Below are positions 22,860 through 34,482 of a stretch of 64,000 nt of DNA, piece after piece (positions within the stretch are counted from its first letter, which is position 1; the number at the start of each line of letters is the position of its first letter). The stretch is from Myxocyprinus asiaticus (taxonomy: Eukaryota; Chordata; Actinopteri; Cypriniformes; Catostomidae). The position numbers and the translations under genes are program-made. The notes below the pieces were generated by a model, which worked only from the letters and a program-made list of their open reading frames with translations, had not been told where the DNA came from and searched no databases. The stretch lies in the NCBI RefSeq assembly GCF_019703515.2, contig NC_059358.1, forward strand, positions 49,184,594 to 49,248,593, given 5' to 3'.

Positions 22860-24841
22860 ACCCAGATACTTTGTGCATCGTCCCTTTGGGGAGAGGTTAG
22901 GCTAGCACTTACACCCAGGGTGTGGCTCATCTTTATTCATCTTCTTCGTCTTCATTTGGGGTACTTGAATCCTCATTCAATGTTTGGGAATCCCAATTTG
23001 GTTTATAAAGCCAATCCTGATAATATACACTTTGGTTACCCTCTAATATCACTCTCCCATTATCTTGACATCTTAGCATTGCTTAATCGTAGCTTTGATA
23101 ACTAGTGACCTCAATAAAGGAAGTACACAACAAAACAATAGCCCTCCTATCATTATTGCAATTCCCAAAAACATTCCCAATTTAGCAAATCATGCTCCCC
23201 ATGCTCCTAACTTTAGATCAAACCAGTCCCATATTTGATTATCTCTTCCAGCATTTGCTTAAACTTCGGTTCTTACGTTTTTTAATTTAATCATGACTTC
23301 ACTAAGTGTTCCTCCTGGAGCAGTATTATTTGGTATAAAAGTACAGCATTGATCTCTAAACACAACACATACACCCCCTTTGTCTGCCAATAACCAATTA
23401 AGTGCCTGCCTATTTTGCCATGTTATTCTACTTGTTTCATATACTTGTTGTCCTAATGCAGATAAAGCATCATCAGTGTAATTAATAAATCTCTGTTGAT
23501 TATAGTAAATATAATTGATCCATTCTGTGTTTTTATTTTGTGTAATCCAAATGAATATTGATTCAAACCCTGTTTTGACTTCATCTCTAACCTTAAATTC
23601 ATTAGGTATACCCGTGGGTTGACCAATTGAGTCTATAAACACATTAGGTCTTAGTTCTATTCCTATCTTCCTTCATGAATTGTCCTAATTCCCACTGTGC
23701 CATGGCAATTTCCTGAATCAATCGTACTCTAACACATATCCCTTTCCATCCTAGTGGTATGGAGGCCATAAGTTGTTTTCTCCCACAGACCCAAAAGAAG
23801 TCTGCCACCACTATTGTCTGATCTTCATATAACTCTATTGAAGGTAACGCTATAGTTTGATTTTCACATTCTTCTGGATATATTTTCATTCCTATCTTAT
23901 TCCTTGTGCTTGAACTACTGGGGCTCTTACAGGTACATTTGATTGCCAAGCATTTTTTTGTCTAAGTACCAAATAGTAGCACATCTTCCCTTGAATTCTC
24001 CCAAATCATGAGTTCCTTCAGGCTTACTATATCACTCATACTCTTGGCTATAATCTATGTCATACCATTTTGGAATTTCTACCTTTCCTTCTTTTATTTT
24101 AATATTTTCTTTTATATCCCCATATCTACACCAATCTCCCTAATGTGGTTTATTAAATTGATCCTTAAGGATAGAATTACTCAAAAAAGCCAAACACTCT
24201 GCTGAGCAATAGGGTCTAAAATGTTTTTTTAGATGACAAAAGTTTCTATTAAATTCAGCACATTTTCAATAGTCATGTGGATTTGGAACTACTATCACCT
24301 TGTTTAAGGGTGATTTGGAACAAAGTAGGCAATTTTCCATACCTGTCTCTCTTGCTGTAAACATTGCCCATTCGTACCATTCATTATGTTGTACTGTTTC
24401 CCATAAAATATCTAATTTGTTAATTTTCTCATTACTATTGATATCATTATCAATGTTTCTACATTGTTTTGATATCTTTTGTTTTTCATTCAATTCTTGC
24501 TCTGTTGGGGATATTATTGAGTTGTTACTGGGTCTGACCGATGGCTGAAAAATCAGTTGTAGGGAAGTCTGGTTGAAATTTTGAGTTGTGGTGTTGGCTG
24601 TAGCTTGGGCTTGTAGTAGAGAAGCTTGGGTGGTATTGATTGTGGCTTGAGTTTGTAGCATCAGATGCAGTAGATATGTAATGATCATCAGACATGTTAT
24701 TTGACTCATTCTTTCCACTCTCTTGATTCTTTCTGCTTTGCTCAGCTGTTTGTGCATCTCTTTCTGAGCTTTTGACATTCTGTGCTCTTTCATCCTGTGT
24801 TTCTGGTCTCTCCTCACTTTTTTCTGTATAGTCTGTTTCAA
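22860..24841 (-). pseudogene. env: Retroviral env remnant
   Basis: The envelope glycoprotein mediates receptor binding (SU) and fusion (TM). The N-terminal part (24841-24266, 191 codons) has a basic cytoplasmic leader, a hydrophobic segment (ITCLMIITYLLHLML), then Asn-rich SU sequence ending near a C-x-x-C pair (NCLLC). A further SU block is at 23949-23644, and the TM block at 23642-23259 contains LNWLLADKGGVCVVF followed by a CX6CC-type motif (about 23335-23370), the hallmark of gamma-type TM subunits. The membrane anchor (LGIAIMIGGLLFCC, about 23130-23175) lies beyond a TGA stop in the position of a Trp. The gene is broken by stops and frameshifts near 24266, 23949 and 23210. The leader-bearing start resembles fish epsilon-like retroviruses. 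Confidence 0.85.
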
Positions 24842-26273
24842 GTCTCTCTCCTTCTCTTTCCTTCCTTACTCTGGGAACTCTTGTGCAGTGGTTTAGATGA
24901 TACCAGGTGGTGCTTCCTTCCACTTGGACTGCTGTTGGAGTAGCTGTCACCACTTTGTAGGGTCCCTCTCTCCTGGGCTCATTCCACTTTCTCCTGAATA
25001 CCTTCAAATATACTTGGTCACTTGGGACAACTGGACAAGATGTCTCTGTCTCCTCTTTGGCTCCTTTCTCTTTTCCTGTAAATAGATAGCTTTATGTATT
25101 GCAGTTAGTTTCTTCATATAAGACCTAAGTTCCATTTGCAATTGCTCTAGAGGGTGTCCTTTGTAGGGACCTCTTCAATATGGCACAGGCATGGGTCGAC
25201 CCGTATGCATCTCATGCGGTGTTAAGTGCGTGTTTCTGTTAGTTTGCATAGGATAGCTCATTAGTGCAAGAGGTAAAGCATCAATCCAGTTAAGTTTAGT
25301 ACTTTCACATATTTTAAGTTTGGCCTTGAGGGTACCATTTACCCTTTCTACCACCCCTTGTGATTGTGCATGATAAACACACCCTAGTCTCTGTTTTATT
25401 CTCAATTGCTGCAATACTTGTTTTACAGTTTTTTTTAATAAATGCTGATCCATTATCTGAACTTATTTCTGATGGTATTCCAAATCTAGGGATTACTTCT
25501 CTTGTTAGAAATTTAATTACTGTTCCTGCCCCCTTATCTGCTGTTGGTATTGCTTCTACCCATCTGCTAAATCTGTCTGTTACCACAAGCATATACCTTT
25601 TGCCTTGTACTCACTATATCATGTCCACATAATCCATCACCCGGTGCATGAATGGTCCTTCTGGTATTGGTATGTGGCCTATTGGTGTCGCTGTTCCTTT
25701 CCTAACATTGTTTTTGGCACAAACTTCATATGTGCACAGAAAATCATCTATCATTGCATGTAAGTATGGAGACCAATATCCCTGCTGTTTAATTTTCCTT
25801 ATCACTTTGCCCCTTGCACAATGGTCAGAACCATGTGCATCTGGAATGAGAATGTTTAAAAGTGAGGTTGGTGCAATGATCTGTCCTTCATGTGAGCGCC
25901 AAATATCTTGTGTGTCTTTCGTGGCTCCTCTTTGGTGCCACATGGAGTGTTCATAAGGACCTGCTTGTTGTTGAATTCGAATAATATCATTAAACTGAGA
26001 TTGTGGTTCTATAAGAACTACTGGAGCTAATATTGCTACCTGACATCCTGATGCTTTTTTAGCTTCAAAATCTTCTTTGTTGTTACCCTTAATGACATAG
26101 TCATTTCCTTTTTTATGAGCTTGACATTTGATGACTGCTAATTGTTTTGGTAGCATCATAGCAGAAATTAATCTGTTAAATCTGTTCAGCATGTTGAATG
26201 GGAGTTCCATCATTCTTTTTGAAGCCTTTCTGCTTCCACACTGCTCCAAATAGATGACATACACCATGAGCAT
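24525..26273 (-). pseudogene. pol: Retroviral integrase region of pol
   Basis: Integrase inserts viral DNA into the host chromosome. The zinc-binding HHCC region is visible at about 25700-25850 (DAHGSDHCARGK ... CTYEVCAKN), although the expected first His pattern is imperfect. The catalytic core follows with VMDYVDMI (first Asp, about 25620), SSDNGSAF (second Asp, about 25440-25465) and QSQGVVERVNG (Glu, about 25345-25380). The core is split between two frames near 25440 by a change in an A-rich tract. The C-terminal domain (25007-24880) has FRRKWNEPRREGPYKV, a GPY/F-type motif of gamma/epsilon integrases. The open frame then runs over the env leader in another phase, as is normal for these viruses. 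It ends at about 24525. Confidence 0.87.
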
Positions 26274-28602
26274 AAGCTGAATCAGTGGAAATATTTGCTG
26301 TTTGTCCCTTTGCTAATTGACATGCAGTCATGAGAGCTTTTAATTCTGCAAATTGAGCAGAGCAAGGCTGTACACACTGTTGGGATATTACAGGCACAAA
26401 TTCCTCCATGTCTTTCTTTACAACTGAATATCCTGTATGATTTCCCAAATAATCTCTAAAACTTGAACCATCCACAAAGTAAGTGATTTCTGCCTCAGAG
26501 ATTGGCGTAGACTCAAGATCTAGCCGTAGCCTAGTGAATGCCAGTGAATTAGCTACACAATCATGTGGCTCACCTTAATAAGCCAAAGGAATCAATTCAG
26601 CTGGATTAACTGTATTACATCGCTTAATGGTAACATCAGTATACGTAAGTAATGATGAATATGCTAGAATGCAGGCTTGAGTCAGAACTAATTTTCCTTG
26701 TCCTAGTAACTCCACAATTTGGTGATGCAAATAAATGGTTACTGGGTATCCCATGGTTAATGTAGATGCTTTCTCATATGTGTAATATACTGCTGCAAGG
26801 CCTTGTTGGTAACATGGTGGTAACCTTGTGCTACGTTGTCAGGCTTAGTGCTATAGTAAGCTATAGGTTGATTTTTCCTACCACTGCAGGTCTCTTGCAT
26901 CAATACAGCTGATGCATAACCATCAGCTCTATTTGCCACATAAAGGTGAAACAGTATAGTGTAGTTGGGATTACAGAGGGCAGGTGCCCTTTGTAGTTCT
27001 TTCTTTATAGACTCAAATGCTAGCAACGCATCTGTTTTCCATCTTAGTGGAGTACTTAAATTTTGCAGTCCTGCTTGTTTCATGATTTCTCTCAGTGGAG
27101 CTGTTTTTACTGCATATTCCTCTATCCAATCAGAACTGAAGCCAGTCATTCCTAGGAAAGTCATCATCTGTCCTACTCTTTGTGGCAGTGGTGTTTTACT
27201 TATGCCTTCTAATTGATTTGGCGCTATAGCTTTTGTGCCATATGAGATCAATCGTCCTAAATATTCAACCTGCGGCTGGCAATACTGTAGTTTTGTTTTG
27301 GATGCCTTGTGACCTCCTTGAGCTAATTTAGTAAGTACTTTAATAGAATCTTTATGGCATTGTTCCAGTGATGTAGAACAAATAAATCATCAAATCATCT
27401 ACATACTGCAGCAGAGTACTGTCTATCATTAGGTCTTCTAAATTAGCCTTGAGAACCTGATTGAATATATGTGGTGTTTAAATCATTGCTGCATTCTGGA
27501 ATAGGTATACTGTTTACTAGCATATGTGAATGCAAACAAGTGTCTACTTTCCTCTGCCACCAGAACACTGAAAAAGGCGGAGCATCAATCAATCACAGTA
27601 AAATATTTGGCATCAGGAGGGACATTTGTCAACAGCGTGTGCGGGTTTGGAACATCAGCTGGCCAATCCTCTACTATTTCATTGATTGCTCGTAAGTCAT
27701 GAACGAGGTGCCATTTAGATTTGTTTGCTTTGATCACAGGCAAAATTGGAGTATTACAGTGACTGTTTGTTTCCATTAATACTCCTGCTTTCACTAGACC
27801 TTCAATAGTGTCTTTTATGCCTGTTTCAGCCTCAGGCCGCAAAGGGTACTGTGATTTTCTTGGCAGGCGTGCACCTGGCTTAAGTTGTATTCTTATTGGG
27901 CTGGCTGAATTTACCAGTCCTACATCTGTGTCATGCTGAGACCATAACTCAGTTGGTACCTGATGCTCCACATCCTTAAACAGTTCAGCATCAATAGTCT
28001 CTACCAATTTGGGTGTTGTTATCATCTGCGTTTGTATTTTTTTTTACTAATGACTACTTCCTGTTGAGTACCCATCAATATAGTTTCACACAAAATTTTT
28101 ATGTAATTTTTGTCAGCAGAATGAAAAGTCAATGGATTTACTGTCAGTTCCCATTGGCACTGTTTAGCTTTTTTCATCACTGGCCCCAAATCTTTTGCAT
28201 TCCAATTTTTCCCTACATATAATGATACATGTGGAGCAGAATCTGCTACATTAATCCAATTTTTTACAAATTCACTCTCAGTTATACTCAAAGCTGCTCC
28301 CTGTTTACCTATTATGATGTATTGTGAGGTCATTTCGATTTTTTTGTCCTTCAGTTCCTTCCTGCCATTTCTTTTCTATTTTTGCATCTCTCAGGATCAT
28401 ATATCATTGTACAGTGAAATTTTGATTTTGGCAACTGTGCTTCAGGAATCTGTGCTTCGATAAACTTTCCCCATTTATTAATTGTCTGTCTCACATCATT
28501 TTCTATCTGTCCTATCCAGTACACATTTGCTCGTGGCTCAGAAATCATCATTTGTGTTCTTATTCCCTGTAAGTCTAAATACACCCCTCTGGAGAACACC
28601 AA
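26176..28602 (-). pseudogene. pol: Retroviral reverse transcriptase and RNase H region of pol
   Basis: The pre-RT segment is readable at 28602-28022. The RT N-terminal half at 28025-27585 has RKSQYPLRPEAETGIKDTI and WHLVHDLRAINEIV. The catalytic YVDD is intact at 27394-27405. The thumb/connection region at 27251-26757 has VEYLGRLISYGT just upstream and QRVGQMMTFLGMTGF. RNase H at 26475-26176 shows the expected Asp in VDGSSF, Glu in AELKALM and Asp in STDSAYA. Frame breaks occur at about 28340, 27580, 27480 and 27370, plus an in-frame stop near 26577. The RT is of the gammaretrovirus-like class that reverse-transcribes the genomic RNA, and it is non-functional here. Confidence 0.88.
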
Positions 28603-28636
28603 ATTTGAAGTCCCAATTTACATAATGCATCTCTCC

Positions 28637-28879
28637 CTAACAAATTAACAGGAGTCTGATTTGATACCAGGATAGGTATGTTGCACTTTTGTTTTTAGTT
28701 TGTAGACACACTGGAGTGGTCATAGGAATTAGCTGCATTTGTCCCGAGAATCCTACTGTCTTTGCAAATTTTCCAGACAAGGGGAGATGTGAGGCATAAT
28801 TTGAATTTACACACGTGTAAACCGCTCCTGTGTCTACTAGCATGGGTGTGGTTTTTCCCTCTATTTTAATCTGCAGCAT
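28637..28879 (-). pseudogene. pro: Retroviral aspartic protease remnant
   Basis: An 80-codon frame contains the catalytic loop MLVDTGAVYTCV (about 28815-28848), the D-T-G-A signature of retroviral proteases that cleave Gag and Pol. The second family landmark, a flap-to-LLGR(D) region, is only suggested (NLLGRDALCK-like bases around 28620-28640 read in another frame). It starts almost directly after a shortened gag, because the nucleocapsid region is missing. Confidence 0.82.
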
Positions 28880-28948
28880 AGGTTCTTGATCAGCATTGGT
28901 TGTTAAAATTGGAAGCTGACTCTCCCCTGTAGGATTCTCTGGGCATCC

Positions 28949-29796
28949 CTAATATCCTTGATTTGTACCTCCCCAAGAGTTTACTGGGCCTTGAGATGGA
29001 CCCTGAAAAGGCTGTTCTTCCATCTTTGCTCCTTCTACAAATTTTGCCAGGAGTGCTTTAATGTCCCCCACAGATAAAAGTCTGCCCATTGTTTGTTCTT
29101 CAAACTCTCTAATCCACTTCCCAGCCCCCTCGTGGATATCAGGGAGGCGAGTGACCAGCCCCTCAAGGTCCTGTGTAGCCCAGGGCACATAATGTCCCTG
29201 CATACCTTTAATTAAAATGGGTTGCGTGCCCACCTTCCTCCATCAAATGATGACTCCTCTTCACTTTCTATATCCCTACTGTCTAATAGTCTGCTTCTAT
29301 TTCTCACCAATTTAACTGTGTCTTGAATTAATTTTTCTGTTTCTCTAATTTTCCTATTTATTTGTGCTTCTATTACTTGCGCTTCTGCTTCAGTCTCCTC
29401 TTGTTCTCTTCTCACTTGCCCTATCGGTTCTTCTTCACATTCTTTTTCTTTTTCATACTGTACTTTTATTTTCTTTAATGCTATGCATGCCTGTTCATAA
29501 CAATCTAAAGGCAAGTTTCTCTCAATTTTTCTATCCTGTTTCTTCTTCGGTCTCACTCCCAGTTTTGTTTGTCTTTCTTTTTCTAACTCCACATGTCCCT
29601 CCATCTGCATTTCTCCTAAAACCTCTACAGTTCCCTTGAGTATTGGGAACTGACCTTCCGAGGGCACATATGGAGGTGGTTTAACAAAGACTCCTCCTTT
29701 TTTACTTATCTCTTTTTCTGCATCCTTCAGTATTTTTCTTGCCTGTCTTATATATTTCAGAGAATTTTCTCCTTCCTTTATGAACAGCACTAGCAC
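28949..29796 (-). pseudogene. gag: Retroviral gag remnant (matrix to part of capsid)
   Basis: The first frame (29796-29212, 194 codons) has a PPPYVPS late-domain-like motif near its start (about 29665-29685) and then a long charged, coiled-coil-like stretch (EKECEEEPIGQVRREQEETE). A one-base shift at about 29225 leads into the second frame (29233-28949), which reads YVPWATQDLEGLVTRLPDI and IREFEEQTMGRLLSVGDIKA, typical of the N-terminal capsid domain of gamma/epsilon-type Gag. The C-terminal capsid domain and most of the nucleocapsid are absent: only a trace (GCPENPTGE) precedes protease. Gag therefore has an internal deletion as well as a frameshift. Confidence 0.8.
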
Positions 29797-31318
29797 TTCT
29801 CTCTCTTTTTATTTTTTTACTCTTATCTTTAGTTTTATAATTTTTTATCAATGTTTCCATTTCCTAGCACAACGCTACATCAAATGTCCCTTCCTTTGGC
29901 CATTTTTTTCATCATATCTTTGGTTCTCTTTTGCTATTTGCTTGAAAGCTTATCTATAAGTTCTTTACACAATGGATATTTTAATCCTAATATGTCCACA
30001 GGAGTGGCTGCCATGATTTTTCCTATAATACACCAAATCCTATCTTTAGGAAAAATATATCACTATATCAATATTTGTGACAATTTTTATTTTTGGACAA
30101 TTTTATTTGTTCAATTAATATGATCTTCCTAATGAAATTCAGTTATTTTTATTTATTTATAACCAATTTTTCTTATCTTCTTTTATAACCTGCACTTTAA
30201 TTGTATTAATTATTATACCACATACATGTACAAATTTCCTATATATTGTCAATTTACTTATAGGATCACTCTGCATCCAAATAGTGCCAAACCACTATTA
30301 CAGTTACTTTTTCTTAGAGTCTTTATTTCTTTCACTGTTATTTCTACTTGGCATACAAAGAATGAAAAATTATTTTATCACCATTCATTTAGATAACTCA
30401 TTACATTTAAAGGATAAACATATATCTTACTATTTTAGTTTATTTCCTACTACAATAATCTGCAAAGCCAATATCTTGAAACAATTTTTCTAATTTGTTT
30501 CACCTTCACTATTCAATACATAAGTTCATAAAAGGCCCTTTATTGTTGTGTGGGACTCAAATTTCTCATACTTCAAATTTCTCATATATATATTCTCATA
30601 TATACTTGTCTCATTTGTTTGGGCTCATTATTTCTCATACATATATATTCTCATATATACTTGTTCCAGTTGTATGGGCTAATATAGATGTTCTTTGTCC
30701 CATTTTTATTTTTTATTCATGGTTCATTCTCTCATACTCTCCTCTCAATACCCTCTCCTGACAATGACTCTGCCCCTCTGTTTAGTCACACTCACGTAAC
30801 GGTCCAAGAGGCACCCACTGTCCACAAGATACAGAGTTTATTTTCTCATACAGCCATAGTCACAGGTATACTCACACAGACATTGACACAGACAAATACA
30901 GATATATACATACACTTTTCCTATTCTACACTCCCTTGAGTGACATATAAGTTCTGCTCTTCAGTGATACACTTTTTGCCTACCTGGTCAAACCTGTGAT
31001 TCGTGCCTACTCGGCTTCTTTCAACTTTATCTGCTTTCATTTACTGATATCCGTCAAGGCCCTCTTAACAGTAAAAACAGATCATTGCATTCAATTATTT
31101 CTTCTGGAATCAGAACCCTTTTATTCTTTTTTCTTTTTAAATTTGGAAAAGCTTTTTGAGTGTCCTTACCATCATGGGCAAACTCTGGCAAGCAACACAG
31201 ACTAATTATATAAGCAAAAAATGCTTACCTTTTTTGGTGGCCACCTTTTGTGTTGCCTGTTTAGTCAGCCCGCCATGGTCTTTCACTCTTCTGCTCCTTC
31301 CTGTCCCATCTGGGTCTC
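29797..31318 (-). other. Retroviral 5' leader / undefined region
   Basis: About 1.5 kb between gag and the partial 5' LTR. On the proviral strand it is purine-rich and A-rich, with no long open frame. A duplicated block lies at 30560-30670: 'tctcatatatatattctcat' and 'tctcatacatatatattctc', each followed by 'atatatacttg', about 70 bp apart. No tRNA primer-binding site could be placed because the LTR end next to it is missing. Confidence 0.55.
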
Positions 31319-31539
31319 ATGGCTAATATATTCCATATGTGTCACTGTGTAGAGACCTCACCATATTTTCTTTAGCGTTAACACAGGAGACTCAGTTTAC
31401 CATATGCGAGGGGCCCCACATTCCACAAACACAGCAAGTCACATGCTTGACCACAAGAAACAATTGTAGAATTAAATGGCTATATTAACATTGATTATAC
31501 TAGATTAATTTATCCTCAACTTTATAAAAATATTCTACA
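31319..31539 (-). repeat. Proviral 5' LTR, truncated (U3 start retained)
   Basis: It matches the upper part of the complete LTR at 32202-32423 (…catggctaatatattccata to aaatattctaca). The rest of the LTR, with TATA box, polyA signal and U5, and the primer-binding site are replaced by unrelated leader sequence at about 31318. It retains precisely the portion that the 3' LTR lacks. Confidence 0.88.
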
Positions 31540-31543
31540 CATG

Positions 31544-32035
31544 CTAGGTTGCTCTAAATGGTTGTTTAGTTTATTTGATGATACCTGAAGTCTGATTGCT
31601 CACCCAAGTAAAACAAGCCAACTGTCATTTATCTAGGACATTCTGATCCAAAGACATCACTCTCAGACTTTTTGAATGGAAGTCAATGGGGTTTGGTTGC
31701 TAGTGTGTTCTAAATGGTTTCTAGGGTGTGGATAAGTAATTTTTCAAGTGGATACATGAAGTCTGATTGCTCAGCCAAGTGAAAGAAGCCAACTGTCATT
31801 TCTCTAGGACATTCTGATCCAAAGATATCACTCTCAGCCAGTTTGAATGGAAATCAATAGGGCTTGTTGCTAGGTTGCTCTAAATAGTTGCTAGGCTGTG
31901 GCTAAGTAGTTTCCATGATGATACCTGAAGTCTGATTGCTCACCCAAGTAAAACAAGCAAACTGTAATTTCTCTAGGACATTCTGATCCAAAGATATCAC
32001 TCTCATCCAGTTTGAATGGAAGTCAATGGGGTTTG
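31544..32035. repeat. 170-bp satellite, block 3
   Basis: It resumes directly after the retroviral TSD with gctaggttgctctaaatggt and contains about three monomers. The monomer at about 31670-31845 is nearly identical to the one at about 22151-22335 (both with 'tttttcaagtggatacatga'). Confidence 0.92.
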
Positions 32036-32039
32036 CATG

Positions 32040-32780
32040 TGTTGTGGCTTCTGCCGCCTTTGTGAAGAATCACTCTCAAAGTCTTAGGGTTTTGATGCCA
32101 GAAGATAGACTTTATTATCAGAGATAGCAAAGCCGAGTCAGTCTGCAGAGCAACTCCCGCAAAATGCGTTTGTCCCCCTTTATATATATGATCTCCCAAG
32201 GCATGGCTAATATATTCCATATGTGTCACTGTGTAGAGACCTCACCATATTTTCTTTAGCGTTAACACAGGAGACTCAGTTTACCATATGCGAGGGGCCC
32301 CACATTCCACAGACACAGCAAGTCACATGCTTGACCACCAGAAACAATTGTAGAATAAAATGGCTATATTAACATTGATTATACTTGATTAATTTATCCT
32401 CAACTTTATAAAAATATTCTACATTATCCCCCCTCTGAGACTTATATAAGTCTCACCTTCACTGTCTTTACCCAGAGTGCAGTTTCATAATTCAGTCGCC
32501 TCAGTTATGCTATCTAGTGACTAAGTTAAGTCACACAGCTTCATTACCAATGACCAGATTATGCAATCGCACTCCAGTGGAGATTACAGAACCAAACGTC
32601 TCCATTCAATTTTGATTAAAAACGGAGTAAAAGTTTCTGTACTCTTATATTTTCATTCAATAATTGAAACATATAAGCATGTTATAAACATGAGCGTGCA
32701 ATTGGTTCAGCCTTGCCTGTGGTTGTCACAGTTATGTAGAGTATATCAAACATAAAACAAAATATTCATCATAATATTAT
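32040..32780 (-). mobile_element. 3'-terminal fragment of a second retrovirus copy (LTR plus 3' UTR)
   Basis: A complete 384-bp LTR (32040-32423, minus-strand start tgtagaatattttt, end ccacaaca) is followed upstream by a polypurine tract and about 345 bp of 3' internal sequence matching 22553-22835. The LTR has tatatataaagg and AATAAAG on the minus strand. On the low side the junction with the satellite (gtttgcatg|tgttgtgg) is identical to that of the provirus at 22349-22353. On the high side it stops inside the 3' internal region and joins satellite sequence at about 32780-32805. Confidence 0.88.
32424..32436 (-). promoter_or_regulatory. Polypurine tract of the second retrovirus copy
   Basis: The minus strand reads agaggggggataa immediately before the LTR start, the usual plus-strand DNA priming site of retroviruses. 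It is deleted in the main provirus. Confidence 0.85.
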
Positions 32781-32799
32781 AATACATAATATTTCTAGG

Positions 32800-33240
32800 G
32801 CGTGGATAAGTAGTTTTACAAGTGGATACATGAAGTCTGATTGCTCAGCCATGTAAAAGAAGCCAACTGTCATTTCTCTAGGACTTTCTGATCCAAAAAT
32901 ATCACTCTCAGCCATTTTGAATGGAAGTCAATGGGATTTGGTTGCTAGGATGCTCTAAATGGTTGCTAGGGCATGGCTAGCCAGTGACCAGAGAGATTCT
33001 TATTGGATGATTACTAACCTGAATCAAAAGACCCAGTCGGCAAGTGTCTACAAACTTCTGTTCTGAAGAGACCCTTCTGAGCCATTTTGAATGGAAGTCT
33101 AAGGGGTGGTTGCTAGGGTGCCATAAATGGTTGCTAGGGCGTGGCTACGCCATTTCCAAGATGATACTTAAAGACTGATTGGTAGCCCGAGTGAAATGAG
33201 CTTGCCCCTATGTCTCTACGACAATCTGATTGCGAGATAT
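32800..33240. repeat. 170-bp satellite, block 4 (more diverged)
   Basis: Monomers continue from mid-unit (tctagggcgtggataagtag) to about 33240. The last copies are diverged (agtctaaggggtggttgcta; gattggtagcccgagtgaaa). Confidence 0.85.
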
Positions 33241-33691
33241 GATTCCACAAAATTCATTGTCATGTCATAGTAGGAAACAATTGTTTTCATGGGCAAGAGC
33301 CTTGCCTATGGGGCACTTTTGGGCTGGTTTTAAGGCAGTATTTTACAGTTTTTGGACGCAGCCATATAGAAATGATGTGAGACAGAAAAGGGGATAATGG
33401 AAAAATAAACACATAATATAATTCCAGACATATGTAAACATATCCCTAAAACTATGTGACAGTTAATCATGTCTGGTAACCTGACAAATATGTTTTCAAT
33501 ATTTTTAGGATATGTAAAAATTAAGGTGACATTTGATTATCTATAATAATTTTGGAAATCACAGATTTATTTGCAAACTAATATTATAAAAGTCAGAAGA
33601 CATTGTCAGTGTACCACATTTCTTCAAATAAATGTATATGCATTCAAACACTCATAAAAGCCTTAGACTTAAAAAGGATTTCTTATCCTGT

Positions 33692-33707
33692 GGCTCCCTC
33701 TGGTGGA
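33692..33707 (-). promoter_or_regulatory. CTCF-like motif
   Basis: The minus strand reads tccaccagagggagcc, close to the vertebrate CTCF core CCACCAGGGGGCGC (two differences in 14). No score was computed. Confidence 0.45.
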
Positions 33708-34464
33708 CAAAAAATTGTATTACAGCTATCATTGGTCAGATAAATGGCTGATTATTTAAAATGTGCTGTTAGCCCCCGTTCATCATAAATCCATGAAATC
33801 TAGTGTGATTCCTCAGAATGTCCTGTTTTCCATATTTACACAGTTTTGTGAAGTTTGGTATTTTTGCACACAAGATACAGGAATATTAGTCATAATGGGC
33901 CACACTAGTCAAATATATCAGATTGTACCTTCTAGACAATTTAATGGATCAAAATTCTTTTGATAACTTTTTGTCTGCATGGTCTAGCGCTGACCTGGGC
34001 CAAGTTTGTTGAAGATCTGATTAACGCCCTAGGAGGAGTTCGAAAAAGTAGGGTTTTCAGTAAATCAGAATCACCGAATATTTTATAAAATGAAATAAAA
34101 CTGAGATATACATTTTGTAGGACTTGACGCAAGGATTTAGAGGTAAAAAGCATTTTGATTTTAAGGTGCTCTGATGCAGAGTAATTAGCAAAAACATAAA
34201 TGTTTCTTGTGGCCGATTCTCACAAAACTTGGTATACAGCCTAATTTTGAAACTATGTATGAGTATCTCAAGTTTTGTTATGCCATTCAGATTTGATATT
34301 ATTAGCTGCTGAAATCTGATTGGCTGCTGTTCATGCTGTCCATGTTTGCTGATTTTTCCAAATGATAATTGAGTGATATGTTAGCCTTTGGGCCATAGAA
34401 GTTGCAAACCAATTTTCAACATCATTGATAATACAGCTGCGGAGTCATGAGCGTTTTTCAGTTG

Positions 34465-34482
34465 TAGCGCCCCCTATTGGCA
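34465..34482 (-). promoter_or_regulatory. CTCF-like motif in repeat unit D
   Basis: Plus-strand tagcgccccctattggca agrees at 15 of the first 17 positions with the reverse complement of the CTCF consensus (TAGCGCCCCCTGGTGGC), judged by eye. Confidence 0.5.

Larger units (their letters stand above)
22353..31539 (-). mobile_element. Endogenous retrovirus (epsilon/gamma-like), defective provirus, TSD CATG
   Basis: A minus-strand provirus of about 9.2 kb. From its 5' side (high coordinates) it has a partial 5' LTR, a long leader, gag remnants, protease, reverse transcriptase, RNase H, integrase with a GPY-type C-terminus, env and a partial 3' LTR. CATG flanks both ends (22349-22352 and 31540-31543). 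Removing the provirus restores gtttgcatgctaggttgctc, a word of the surrounding 170-bp satellite. A 4-bp TSD and the gag-pol-env order fit gamma/epsilon-type retroviruses of fish. Every gene has frameshifts or stops, both LTRs are truncated and the primer binding site is not found, so it is inactive. Confidence 0.95.

Noticed and set aside
25648..25956. 102-codon plus-strand frame
   Set aside because: Antisense of the integrase region.
19290..33240. Regularly spaced repeats resembling a CRISPR-type array
   Set aside because: Monomers are contiguous 170-bp satellite units without unique spacers, in an animal genome.
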